In this document: piece after piece, positions 31,101 to 42,781 of the stretch | Layout of the letters: each line of letters opens with the position of its first letter | How positions within the stretch are numbered: the first letter of the stretch is position 1 | Source of the DNA: Eulemur rufifrons | Lineage: Eukaryota > Chordata > Mammalia > Primates > Lemuridae | Direction: 5' to 3' | DNA length: 64,000 nucleotides | NCBI RefSeq assembly: GCF_041146395.1 | Contig: NC_090989.1 | Span: forward strand, 127,099,501-127,163,500 | Program-made: the position numbers and the translations under genes | The notes under the pieces: model-generated | What the model was told of the DNA's origin: nothing | Databases searched by the model: none | The model's input: only the letters and a program-made list of their open reading frames with translations

Positions 31101-32021
31101 GAATGTGAGCATTTAATGCTATTAGTTTTCCTCTGAGGAATGCTTTTGCTGAATCCTGCAGATTTTGATAACTTGTGTTCCCATTATTATTTAGTTTAAA
31201 AAGAATGCTTTTATTTCTCTCTCTATTTCCTCCTTTACCTAATAGTTATTCAACAATAGATTGTTTAATTTCCATGACTTTGTGAGGTGGTGAATATATC
31301 TGTTGGAATTGAACTCTAACTTTATACCACTATGATCTGAGAAGATACATGGTATTATTTCTATTTTTTTGAATTTGCCTAGGTCTGATTTGTGGCCTAG
31401 TATGTGATCAATCTTGCAGAAAGTTCCATGAGCTGATGAGAAGAATTTATATTTGGCTTTATTTGGATGGAATGTTCTGTAGAAGGCTGTCAGACCCTTT
31501 TGTTCTAGAGCTCTCTTTAAGTCCATTATTTCTTTGCTTATTTTCTGTTTGGAAGATCTGTCTAGTTCATTCAGTGGGGTGTTGAAGTCTTCGGCTATTA
31601 TGGCGTTATTATTTATCATGCTATTTAGATCAGACAGGGTTTGCTTTATGTATCTAGGTACTCCTGAGTTGGGTGCATAAATATTAACAATTGTTAAGTC
31701 TTCTTGTTGGATCGTCCCTTTCACCATTATATAGTGGCCGTCTTTGTCTTTTTTTACTTTTGCTACTTTAAAGCTTATGTTATCTGAAATAAGTATAGCT
31801 ACCCCAGCTATCTTTTGACTTCCATTTTCCTGGAAGATTGTTTTCCATCCCTTGGCCTTGAGCCTGAAAGCATCTTTATGGGTTAGATGTGTTTCCTGTA
31901 GACAGCAGAAACTAGGCTTATGGATTTTTATCCACTCTGCAAGTCTATGCCTCTTCAGAGGACAACTCAAGCCATTCACATTTATTCAGAGGATTGATAT
32001 TTGAGGTAAATTTCTGTTCAT
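28148..32021 (-). pseudogene. L1 ORF2 (endonuclease-RT-Cys domain), broken
   Basis: From the ATG at 32,021 to a TGA at 28,148, 3,874 nt (about 1,291 codons), close to the usual length near 1,275. An early in-frame TGA at codon 13 precedes NVNGLSCPLKR. The endonuclease domain (31,979-31,239) keeps CLQETH, EDFNTPL and FSDHSG, the catalytic Glu, Asp and Asp-His sites. The RT (30,866-29,713) keeps RQGCPLS and [10 protein letters not shown], so the catalytic FADD survives. The Cys motif reads CWWDCKLVQPLWK near 28,555-28,515. Frame breaks fall near 31,239, 30,867, 30,190, 29,713, 29,390, 29,066 and 28,576. Both nicking and polymerising motifs are intact, but no continuous protein is possible. Confidence 0.88.
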
Positions 32022-32120
32022 ATTGTTAGGTGAATTCCTATTGTTTTGTTTTACTCCTTGAGCCATTGTGGAGACCAGGTTTTAGACTTTAACTCTTAAG
32101 TGATTTTACTTTGGAGAGTG

Positions 32121-33223
32121 TCAAATATGCTGTTCTGTGTTTAATGTAGGTCTGAGTACTTCCTGTAAGGTTCATCTGGTCTTCGCAAATTCCATCAATG
32201 TTTGCTTATCTGAGAAGGTCTTTATTTTTCCCTCATAGATGAAACTTAATTTTGCCGGGTAGAGAACTCTAGGTTGGCCATTATTCTGTTTTAGAAGATT
32301 AAGGATAGGCACCCAGTCCCTTCTAGCTTATAAAGTTTCAGTTGAGAAGTCTGCAGTTAGTCTGATAGGTTTTCCTTTGTAGGTTCTCTGCTCCTTTTGC
32401 CTCACTGCTCGAAGGATTGCTTCTTTCATTTTTACTTTGGTCGGCCCAATAACTACGTGACGTGGTGGACTGCCTTTTCACATTGAGTCTCCCAGGAGTT
32501 CTGTGTGCTTCTGGTATCTGGATGTCTAGATTTTTGGCCAGGCCAAGCGTATTTTCCTCCAGTATTCCATCAAATAAGTTTTCCAGCCCTTGTGTATTTT
32601 CTTCTTTTCTCTCAGGGATGCCAATGATTCTTATATTTGGCTTCTTTACATAATCCCATATTTCTTGTATGTTTTGGTCTTGTCTCATTTCTGTGTTCGT
32701 TTTCTTTGTCTGATTTGTTTAGCACATAGACATTATCTTCAAGTTCTGAGATTCTTTCCTCTGTGTGATCCATTCTGTTCTTGAGGCTTTCCACTGTGTT
32801 TTGAAGTTCCTTGAAAGCCTCCTTTAATTCCAAGATTTCTGTTTGGTTTTTCCATAGTATTTCAATTTCTTTACAGAATTTATCATTCATTTCCTGTATT
32901 GGTCTTGTGGTTTCTTTATGTTGGGTTTCTATTCAATTCCATTGATTTTTCTTAGTTTTTTCTTGGTTTTTCCATAGTATTTCAATTTCTTTAGAGAATT
33001 TATCATTCATTTCCTGTATTGTTCTTGTGTTTTCTTTATGTTGGGTTTCTCTTCAATTCCATTGAGTTTTTCTTACAATCCATATTTGGAATTGTTCTTC
33101 TGTCAATTTAATCATATCATGTACATTGTTATCTACTGATAGAGATTGAATATTTTCTTTTGGGGGTGACTTTTCTCTCTCATCTTTCATATTTCCAGTG
33201 TTCTTTCGCTGATTCTTTCTCAT
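32121..33223 (-). pseudogene. L1 ORF1 with internal 40-codon duplication, broken
   Basis: Starts at ATG 33,223 (MRKNQRKNTGNMKDEREK, then SPPKEN), matching L1 ORF1 N-termini. Coiled coil follows (KEIEILWKNQ, LKEAFKELQNTVESLKNR, EERISELEDNV). The RRM (IQEIWDYVKKPNIRIIGIPE) is in a different frame after a shift near 32,680, then KGKPIRLTADFSTETL, a further stop at 32,335, and the C-terminal domain to TGA 32,121. The same frame is interrupted by TGA at 33,055 and at 32,935, exactly 120 nt apart, one at the end of each tandem unit. Total length is longer than usual because of the duplication. Confidence 0.85.
32844..33080. repeat. 120-bp tandem duplication within L1 ORF1
   Basis: Two direct copies offset by exactly 120 bp (for example 'catagtatttcaatttcttt' at 32,853 and 32,973), differing at only about five of roughly 118 positions. 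The period is a whole number of codons (40), so it keeps the coiled-coil frame, but both copies carry the same TGA. Confidence 0.93.
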
Positions 33224-34815
33224 CAGGCTACTTTGTCAAGAACTGGGGGTGCTGGGGCTGGTTTATGGTTTTAACTCCAAATCCCCAAAGGAACATTCCT
33301 CAACAGTGTTAGGGAGACACACTCTGGTCCTGTGTTGCCTTAGAGGTGTTTTAGCCTGTTGGGTAGTCTCTGTCTTGTTGTCTTAACCTCTTGCCAAAGG
33401 AGATTAGTAAGTTCGGACCCCTTGCTTAGTCTCCCAGGTGGTGAATCAATCTTGTGTGAGTGACTCCACTGCTCTCTACTAGTTTGAGATGGAAGGTACT
33501 GCGCTGGGCTACGGGGTTACCCTCTGTTTTGCTACTTGTAGTTTGCGTGGAGGAGTCGATTATCAAGATATTCTAACACCTTTGTATTGGGCTCTAAACC
33601 CCCAAATGGGGTATAACAGTGCCCCAATCTTTGGCAAGTATCTTGCCACTCCCAAGGGTTACTTGAGCCCTGTTACTGCTTTAGGTGGGATAAGAAGAGC
33701 AATAGGTACCTGCAAGCCTGAGAGCATATACTTCTGTGGTTGCATGATCTGCTGCTGGGGAGAGCTGCTAGTATGTTATGCAGGGATTTTTAGCCACACT
33801 TGTGAGGCAGCTGGGGGGGGTGGGGAGGCCGGGAAGGGGGTGTCAATTGGTGCAATTCCTAAGGACTCTGGCCAAGATTTTCCTTCCCGGACCACAAGCC
33901 CCAAAGCTTGCAACAGCCTGGGCACCAAAGGCTAGTCCTAGTTATCAGATGATCAAAACCAACCCACTGGTCCGATTAAACAGTCTGTCCCCTTTTGCTT
34001 AGTTCCAAGGTCCCACAGATTCACCCCAGTCACATAGAAAAAGCTACTTTTCTTTCTTCCTGCCTCCAAGGGCGGAGCCTGCCCTGCCAGGCTCGGGGAG
34101 GGGTGTTACCTGAGACAGCAGCACATTCCAGTCCAGAAAACGTCTTATCTCGTTTCTCCCCTCCTCCAAGGGCAGGGTCTGCCATGCCATAGGGGAAGTC
34201 AAGCCAGTCAAGCCACAGAACTGGGGGAGAGGCGCTGCCAGAGGCCGCAGTGCATCTCAGCCAGGAAAGCGGCTTCTCTCTTTACTCCACCCCTCCAATG
34301 GTGAGGTTTCTTTGGTCGGCTGAAATACATGGGGGGGGGGGCGCCTCAGCCAAGAAAGCAGCTTCTCTCATTACTCCACACCTCCAAGGGCAGAGTTTGG
34401 TTGGCATGAGATAGAAGCAGCTGGGCAGGGGGAAAACTCCTCCGAGGCCGCAGGGCAACTCAGCCCCTTCAAGAGCAAGGTTTGACCTGCCCCAAGGGAA
34501 AAAGCAAGGGGCTTCTCTCCTTACTCCCCTCGTCCAAGGGCAGAGCCTGCTCTGCCAAGCAGGGGCAGTGGCGGTGGCGCCGCCTTAGTCCATTGTCTGG
34601 GCTTCCCCTGCTGGGCTAGAGAAGGGTCGGTGCTCAGTTCTACAATGGCACCACAGCGTTTTTAGGCTATGGACCCCCAAAATGGCAGCTTCCCACCCAC
34701 GGAGAGCCAGTACTGGAGGAGACTGCAGGGCGGGCCAGCAGGTGCTGCTCTATTCCCTATTGTATATCTCGCATTCTCTGAATTTAGCGATCAAATCTCC
34801 AATTCACCTTTTTTT
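33224..34815 (-). promoter_or_regulatory. L1 5' UTR / internal promoter
   Basis: The 1.6 kb upstream of ORF1 is GC-rich with long C/G runs (33,813, 34,331), in contrast to the AT-rich surroundings. L1 5' UTRs act as internal RNA polymerase II promoters; here direction is inferred from the element. ORF-like frames on + (33,489-33,935 and others) are antisense shadows of this non-coding region. Confidence 0.75.
34020..34600 (-). repeat. Tandem monomer-like units in L1 5' UTR
   Basis: The + strand shows the phrase 'cttctctc..tactcc....cctccaagggcagag' repeatedly, with cores at 34,063, 34,163, 34,292, 34,381, a degenerate one at 34,464, and 34,531. Spacing is 100, 129, 89, 83 and 67 bp. Between cores, motifs such as 'aggccgcag' and 'ctcagccaggaaagcggctt' also recur. 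It resembles the promoter monomers of rodent L1s rather than the single-copy 5' UTR of human L1. Confidence 0.8.
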
Positions 34816-34829
34816 CCCCCAGCCCTGCT

Positions 34830-36560
34830 TGAAACCAGTAAAAATACTGACTCTAAACCTGACAAAGAGAACACATAAATAGAACTGCATGCTTGTTGCC
34901 CTTATGAAGATAGCTGTAAACATCCAAAAGAAAGTTTTAACAAGTAGAAATCCACACTATATTAGAACAATAATACACAACAAATAAGGTTTACTCCAAG
35001 AACATAAGAATAATTTGATACTAGAAAAATCTACGAATACAATTCACCATTTTGGCAGGACAAACAGTGAAAAATATATCAAGAAAAGCCAAAAGGCATT
35101 TTATAACAGTCATTGTCCATTCCTATAAAAAATAATATGACATATAATTTCAAAGAAGACATACACATGCACACACACCCCCTAACCAAAGCCACCACAA
35201 TGTTTAATGGAGCAATTATTTAAAACATTATCATTAATGTCAGACACAAAACAAGGGGCCTGGCTGCCATCACTATTAATCAAAATTATTCTGAAAGTGG
35301 TAGCCAAAGGAATTAGATAAGCAAACTAAATAAAAGGTATAAATATTAGAAAGGAAGCAGTAACATTCACTAATGTATTTTCTACATAGAAAACCAAAGA
35401 GAATCAATTAAAAAACTATCAAAATCATGACAATAAATATGTGAGACCAGCTGAAAAAATTCAGAAAGAGAATAGTAAGGGATGTCTGATCCTACCCAGA
35501 TATTATAATGTAATAAGAATTACAGGAAAGCGCTCCTAACGCAAAAAGAGACAAAGAGTTCAATGGAATAAAACGAAGACTCCACAAATATTAATACATC
35601 TAAGAACATATGGGCACTCAGAATGTAATAAAGGTGGTGTTTCAAATTAGTGTTAAAAAAAAGATTAGTTATTCAATAAATGATGCTGCAAAAGTTATCT
35701 AGCCATTTGAAAAATAAACATGGATCCTTACTCTCTCTATACACAAAAAACTCTTTCCAGATCGGTCAAAGATTTATTTGTAAAAAAAAAATGAAACCAT
35801 AAAAATTTAGTATCAATTAAGTGTTAACAGTTTTATTATCTTGGAACAGGGAAAATTTTTCCAACATTATCCCAAAACCATAAAGTAAGAAAGTAATATA
35901 TGGAACTAAATAAAAATTTAATAGCTCTTCCTAAGAATAAAAAAATCTACAAGCAAAATTTAAAAACAAAGTTGGGAATATTTACAATATATCATAGGAA
36001 ACAGGTTAAAAGCTACCATATCCAAAGAGCTCTTAAAAATCAGTAAGGAAAAAAGTGAACACTGCAAAAATAAACAAAGGGCTTAAATAGGCATTAAAGA
36101 AATAAATAAGGATAAATGCAATCTATGACACCACTGTACTCCAGACTGGGCAACAGAGAAAGACCCTGTCTCAAAAAAAAAAAGGCAATCTATCAATTTT
36201 TGCCAATAGACTGACCAAAAACAATGATTTACAATAACCCCTGGTTGCAAAGTTATGAACAAATAAGTCCTCTCCTGCACTAATAGCTGGGGTATAAATT
36301 AATATTTATCTTTCTATAAAGCAGCTTGGCAATAAGTACCAACATGTAAATTGTACATACCCTTTGATACAATATTCCCAATTCCAGAAATATGCTTAAG
36401 GTAACAACATCAGTACGTGAGGATTTATGAAAGATAAAATTTAAAAAACAGAATTCAAAACTAATTAAAATTAGGAGTTACATGCACAATTAAAATTTAA
36501 AAATTAAGAAACCATATGAATAACAACGTAGAACATTAAGTAAAACTGTTTAAGAAAGGC
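34830..36560 (+). mobile_element. L1M remnant, ORF2 RT to C-terminus
   Basis: Forward old L1. It enters in the RT at a place readable as SKPDKE followed by strongly decayed RT text, passes 'catcactattaatcaaaatt' and 'aattagataagcaaac' (RT palm and after), then 'ttcaataaatgatgctgcaa' and 'gtacataccctttgatacaa' towards the 3' region. A tiny Alu is inserted at 36,127. No intact frame. Confidence 0.75.
36127..36184 (+). mobile_element. Severely 5'-truncated Alu
   Basis: Only the last 45 bases or so of the Alu right arm ('ccactgtactccagactggg') plus tail, yet flanked by an exact 9-bp TSD gcaatctat (36,118-36,126 and 36,185-36,193). This marks it as a genuine truncated retrotransposition event. 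Confidence 0.9.
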
Positions 36561-37457
36561 CGGAATAAAGGTCACTTTTTAAAATTTTACTTAATGTTCT
36601 TATTCAGTACTTAATGTACTTATCCAGTGGGCAATCATATACACAGATCTAAAAGCTCACAGAAGAAATCTGGGTTGGAGATCTAAGATAACAGACTATT
36701 AAGAAGATTCTTCTCTATTTGTCATAGTAATCCATCACTACCTTCTTTGTAATCCTCAAGCACTCAGTTACTACTCCATAATTCTCTGATAATTTCTTTA
36801 TAAAAAAAACTCTCCCTCTCATTTCATTAATGCCCGTATCAGTAGTTTTATGTCATGAGGAAACCCAAGTTTTATCAACATTTTGCAAGGTAGAATTCAC
36901 GACTACCATTGGTCAGGGCATTTTGCAGATAGTTTTACAAGAAGGAAGGATATTAGAGGGACTGATCAGACTGATATTAGGACTGATACTAGTGGGAAGG
37001 ATCTGTATTTCTGATCAAAGTAGAAAGGAGGAAGGGAAATAATCTTTCAAACAAAAGAAACAAAGTAAATCCATAAAATAAATAGGAAGCCAGAAAATTA
37101 ATAAGAGGGCAGAGTCAAAGGAGTCCAGAAAGATAATCATAAAGTAGAAAGCAGGGCAGAGAAAGAAGAGTTCACATACCAGGCACTTCCCCATTCCTAC
37201 CTCTTCTATTATGTCCTGCCTTCACTGCACCCAAGTCTCTTTATCATTTCCCAATGGCTTCCATTACACTCAGTTCTGACAATTACAGAATTCAAGTAGT
37301 CCAGGGCAGAAACATAGCTTGAAAAGAAAACTCAACATAAGGACCTAACCAGAAGAAGGTTAGGTTGTATCTCTTGTATCTCTTGTATCATGAGACTTGA
37401 TACAAGATATACAATGTTGCAAATTCTGAACTCTGCAGTCTGTTAGTTTTGGGGTTT
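36561..37457. other. Non-coding stretch, no feature recognised
   Basis: Mixed composition. It contains short local repeats at 37,366-37,410 ('tctcttgtatc' three times, once imperfect). The frame at 36,830-37,042 shows no domain and I regard it as chance. Confidence 0.5.
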
Positions 37458-37747
37458 TGTTTGTTTGGAGACAGGGTCTCACTCTGTTGCCCTGGCTAGA
37501 GTGCAGTGATCTCATCATAGCTCACCTCAGCCTCCAACTCCTAGGCTCCAGCAAAACGCCTGCCTCAGCCGCCTATGTAGCTGGGACTATAGGCACATGC
37601 CACCAGACTTGACTAATTTTTCTATTTTTTGTAGACATGGGTCTTACTATGTTGCTCAGGCTGGTCTCAAATTCTTGGCCTCAAGCAATCCTCCCATCTC
37701 GGCATCCCAAAGTGCTAGGATTACAGGTATGAGCCACTTTGCCCGGC
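37458..37747 (-). mobile_element. Alu SINE, old
   Basis: Reversed dimeric Alu ('gagacagggtctcactctgt' to 'gagccactttgcccggcctg'). AluJ-like divergence, no lemur linker. Confidence 0.92.
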
Positions 37748-38069
37748 CTGTCTTTTAATCTCTGCCAAACCACATAGAAAAACTCTTCAAGCTCTAAAGA
37801 GATAAAAGTGTAAAATCTCAGAGTAATTGCTTGGGAGGTGGAGCTAGACAACCACAGTTATATAAGGAAGCTGGAGGCACTTTAACTTAAAGTCCCAGAG
37901 AGCTGTGTAAATTACCAGCAGTCTTCTGACAAAAAGTAGAATCACAAAACTTCTAAACTAGAAGAGTCTCTAGAGATCATTTGGTGGAGTGGTTTTCCAG
38001 ATATTTTAAAACTCTTTTGAGACCTAAGTAGATCAAATCACATAGGTACCATATTAAAACATATTTCAA

Positions 38070-39235
38070 ATTAATGAAATTAAGAAAATCATTCCAGCAC
38101 AGCTTCCATAAGTGAAAATTAATCATGAAAAAACCCTTACAAAAAAATGGCTGGCTCCATATGGTATAATTATCTACCTGGAAAAACTAAGAGAATTTAT
38201 CAAAAAGCCATTATAATAATTAAAAAATTCAGAAAGTGATTGGTTACAAAATAAATATACACCAAAAAATCGGTAGTTCTATTTACCACCAATAGTCAGG
38301 TTATGAAAATATATGTATTTTTTACATACTGTGTGTGTGTATAAATATATGTATGTAAACTTTAAAGAAAGAGAGAGAATGAGAAAGAGAGAAAAAGAAA
38401 TCCCATTCACAACAGTAAAAATAAAATACAGTGGGACAGAACAGAGGACCAAATGATAATGTTTCTGACATACACAGAAAAAGAGATCATTTTTTAAGTA
38501 GTATTGAGGAAACTAGCTAACCAAAAGTTTTAGGACTCTTTACCTCACTATACAATTAAACATGTTCTGGAATAATTGCAAAACCAAAAGTTGAAAATGA
38601 AAGTATGAAAATAGTTGAAAAAACACAAATTAATTGCTATATGAACATATGGTAGGAAAAGCCTATCTACACAAAATACCTAAAGGAAGAGCAAGATTTA
38701 ACTACATAAAATGTTAAAACCTGTAAGAAGGCAAGAGAAGGGAAGCATAAAGTCAATTAAACCTGAATAAAGCTGTTAAAATAAAGAAAAAATAACACCT
38801 AACTAATAATGGCAAGTACAAGGCCTCTCAAATGGTTTTGTAGTAAAGGTAAAAAAGTACAATCTTTCTGGTGGGCAATTTGGCCATCTGTATCAAAACT
38901 GCTAAACATGCGCAGATCTTTTGACCTAGTAATTCCACTCACAACAATTTTTCCTAAACAATGTATAGGCACAAGGAGATATTAGCTGTAATAATGTTCA
39001 GTGTAGCATTACTTGTCATAAAGATTGTCTAAGAATGGAGGACCTAGTTATAGCACATTCATACAATGAACTAGTATGCAGCCACTAAAAATTATATGGA
39101 AAAGTAATGACATAAATAATATCATAAAATATCAAATGAAAAACAAATGCTAGCAACAAAATAGCATAAATTCATTTTCAGTTTTTAAAAAGTAGATCTA
39201 TATATAGCTACACACACACACCCCAAGGTAAAGAA
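38070..39235 (+). mobile_element. L1M remnant, 3' half
   Basis: Forward L1M: 'tggttacaaaataaatatac' (after RT), 'atggaagaaaagcc'-like decayed text near 38,650, 'gtgggcaatttggccatctg', 'cttttgacctagtaattcca' and 'tagtatgcagccactaaaaa', finishing with 'aaattcattttcag'. The order matches the end of ORF2 and 3' UTR. Inactive. Confidence 0.72.
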
Positions 39236-41395
39236 ATTAAAATTAACCCCTACCTTGGAGAAATGAAGGTGAGTGGGAAAACAATTTATCCCAAGCCTCC
39301 TTAAGCCACTGGCATCTACTTATCAAAATGAGTATTCTTACCATAAGACTCTCTTTCTCAGGGAAGTAAAAGAAGCCTAGTGTAATAAATGCAGTAGACA
39401 AATATGGAAATAGCGGTACCACCTGCCCATCTCCTATCAACTCCACCTCTCCAATCTCGTTCCGCAAGCTCTACCAGATATGCAGGGCAATCAATCCACT
39501 ACTTTACCCCAGGATGGCAAGAGATGTAATGTTAGTATTAGTAACTCCTCTTGGATTTCTGCTAGGTAGCTACTGAGACACCTCCAAAGTTACCTGTCAC
39601 TGACACCCACTTGTTATCAACAAACAGAATGCACACCTCTGCAGGCAGAACCTATGACTTGGGCTCAGTCTTCTTGTAGTGTTACCCCAACACCATCAGA
39701 AAGTGGGACCCACTCCTCTCTGATGCATCTTCCCCAAGGTGGTTACATCAGAATTAGGGGCTTGATTCTCACTGGTCTAATTATTCTGAAGATTCACTAA
39801 TTAGAAGTGGGTGTCTAATTACTTTTAGTTCAACATTTTTATCTAACTTAAAGACAAAAAGTTTAGTAACTCAGTAACTCTAGGAGATAAAACACTCCTG
39901 TTAACCAATGCCTATTACTAGGCTTTCTAAACTAATACTTGCAGTACAAAACTAGTATTTGTTTTTCAGCATCTCTCAAGGCAAGGTAGCCCTGAAGAGA
40001 ACTTTAAGAAATTCTCAACAGTGCAGGTAATTATTTTTGATCATTTATTTGTATGAAATTTCTACAATAGGCATTACTTTTTATAATAGAAAAAAAAGGG
40101 GCTTTTTCTAACAGCAGACCAAACTACCATACTGTGACTACTGGATCTAATATATGCACCCCCAGCAGGATTTTCTTCAGACATACATACTACAGCTAGC
40201 CTGCAATAAGTGATCACATAAAACTACATTCAACCAATTTTAAAAAGTCAATCATTCTTCTACATGTAGGGTTCATCACCAGCAAAAAAGATAAGCATTC
40301 TTGTCTTAATAAAAGTTTATGAAAACTTGTAATCATCTATAATGCCTCTTTCAAATCTTTTAAGAATATTTTGTTTCATAAAAGTAAACTAGTAACCATT
40401 TTTATAGGCAACTGAGTTAAGAAAAATGATAAATCTACAATGTAAAATATTTTCATCGAGTCAGCCACAGAAACCACATGCAGCGTTGAACAATGACTGA
40501 ATGACATTATCTTCAGATGTTTTTTTCATTCAAACTAATGGACATTTAATGAGCACCTACTGTATGCCAAGCCCTATGTTCCAGGAGTTCTGTCTAGCAG
40601 AGGAGATGGGAACTATGATGAATATAATTACATATAAAATTATAAAACATATATCTACATAGACAGAGATCCAAACTCTTATCTTCATTTCCAAAAATCC
40701 AAAATCCAAACTCTGAAAACCAAAATTGTTTCATAAGTTGTAAACAAAACCTGACCTGAACTAATGTGAGGCTTTTTACAGTTTTTGTTATTCTAATTGG
40801 GATAAATATGTATAATTTTGCTGGGAAAACTAATGTGTACAATTATGGGGTGATTTCTCCAATCCATAGGAGGTTTCATGATATTCAGTATATACACCAT
40901 CTTAATTTTCTAAATTCCAAGACATTTTTACTTGAGACACATATGCTACCATGGGTTTTGGATAAAGGTCTATAGACCAGGTGTGTTAGATATAAAGAAA
41001 GATGAATTATTTTAAGGAGCAAAGGAGTCAGCTGAGGTGAGTAAAAGGTATAGCCAAAGAAGCCTTCAGAAAAAAGATGATCCTGTTCTAAGCTTCACAC
41101 ATTATCCTTGAAAATTTTTAACCAACCCTTTGACACCACCATCAAACACATTTTTTAACTGTCCTATTTCCCTGTTTTGAAAGATCTGAGCCGTCAAACC
41201 ATATTTATCCATACTTAATTTTCCCAAAGGGGTAAGAGCATTATTATACCAATTTTGTATTTTTATCCAAAACTACAAACTTTTTGTTTTCTTGGCCCTC
41301 ATAGCCTTATCCCAAATAAATGTACAATTTCCAAAAATATAGTCAGTCTCAATTATGTGGATATGATCAACCACATTGTGGATTATCCATACTAG
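39236..41395. other. Non-coding stretch with a faint MIR piece
   Basis: Around 40,535-40,590 'atttaatgagcacctactgt' and 'tatgccaagccctatgttcc' look like a short reversed MIR. The rest, including 39,240-40,030, shows no nameable repeat and no frame with a domain. Confidence 0.5.
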
Positions 41396-41399
41396 AACA

Positions 41400-41565
41400 T
41401 AATTTCTAACACTTATCTGATAGAATTAAGCATTTTATACATACACACACAACACACGCACTCATTTAATTCTGAAAACACCCTATGAGGTAGTTATTCC
41501 CATTTTAAAGATGAGAAAAGTAAGGCACTGTGAGTCTAAGTAACTGATCAACATGGCATTATAAC
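41400..41565 (-). mobile_element. MIR SINE, partial
   Basis: Reversed MIR core: 'aacaccctatgaggtagtta', 'cccattttaaagatgag' and 'aagtaaggcactgtgagtct'. A short CA-rich patch sits inside it at 41,442-41,462. Confidence 0.75.
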
Positions 41566-41950
41566 AGATATCATGATAATACAGAATTTATAAAAATATT
41601 AAAGTTATTAATGAAAATACCAATGAGAAGTCTTCCATTATTTGGATGTGCTACAAATGCTCCCTCGGGTTTACAATAAGTAATGACTTGGCCACTCAGC
41701 TGTGAGGCCCAGAAAGGATAGCACAGCTGGTGTGATCCGGTACCCCACAGCACAACTCAGGGTAAAAAATAAAAAAGGCATCAAGAAAACATGCACCTAA
41801 GGCTTCAACTACTACCCTAATATTCAAAGAGAGCAAGAGGGAGAATTTGGACAATTCTAACAGATAATCATTATACAGGCATTATTTTTAAATATTTGTA
41901 TAACATTTGCAGAATAGTAAACATTTTCCTAAACACTGATGTGTGTGTGT

Positions 41951-42323
<373 letters not shown>

Positions 42324-42462
42324 TTATATTTCCTTCCTTCCCAAACTCATCATTATCTTGGTAATAGATAATTGATGCTATCAGAAGCAGCCCACAGGCC
42401 CTCCCCCCCCAATATCCTCCCTCCCATCTCCCATCTCCCCCATTGCCTCCCATCCCATCACC

Positions 42463-42773
42463 CTGTGGTCCCCAACCCCCAGGCCACAGACCAGTATTGG
42501 TCCACGGACAGTACGGGGGCCCCAGAGCTCCACCGTGCCAGGCCTGTCTCCCCCTTCCTCCCACCCCCACCAAAAATTGTCTTCCATGAAACTTAGGGAG
42601 GGGGGACATACAGCAGGAGGTGAGCGCAAGCAAGTGAAGAAGCTTTGTCGGTATTTATAGCCGCTCCCCATGCCTCCCCTCACGGCCTGAGCTCCACCTC
42701 CCCACCCCTTGTTCACAGAAAAATTCTCTTCCATGAAACCAATCCCTGGTGCCAATAAGGTTGGGGACTTCTG
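42463..42773 (-). mobile_element. hAT-Charlie non-autonomous element, MER1 type
   Basis: 311 bp with TIRs (ctgtggtccccaacc... and ...ggttggggacttctg) and the same interior landmarks as the copy at 12,743 ('acagcaggaggtgagcg', 'tatttatagccgctcccc'). Perfect 8-bp TSD ccatcacc (42,455-42,462 and 42,774-42,781). Confidence 0.92.
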
Positions 42774-42781
42774 CCATCACC

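Larger units (their letters stand above)
27947..34815 (-). mobile_element. Near full-length lemur-lineage L1, reversed
   Basis: 6.9-kb L1 on the minus strand: a poly-A tail (poly-T on +, 27,947-27,959), a 3' UTR ending 'tatcttgaaataaa', ORF2, a short spacer, ORF1, and a GC-rich 5' UTR with tandem units. Far less decayed than the L1 at 17.7 kb: frames of over 200 codons survive. The 3' UTR differs from that of the other young L1 at 50.9 kb, so two L1 lineages are present. Both ORFs are broken, so it is not autonomous. I could not find a clear TSD; the 5' end is placed at about 34,815 because L1M coding text resumes just beyond it. Confidence 0.9.

Noticed and set aside
33489..33935. 148-codon plus-strand ORF
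   Set aside because: Lies antisense in the 5' UTR of the minus-strand L1; GC-rich composition explains its length.
36830..37042. 70-codon plus-strand ORF
   Set aside because: No domain, no splice-site support; length is within chance expectation.
41571..41753. 60-codon minus-strand ORF (WASQLSGQVITYCKPEG...) that looked protein-like
   Set aside because: Compared by eye with known domains without success; no splice signals, no neighbouring exons. Left unannotated rather than given a name.
42372..42755. Three overlapping ORFs up to 126 codons
   Set aside because: They overlap the MER1-type element and a C-rich patch; Gly-rich minus-strand products are compositional.
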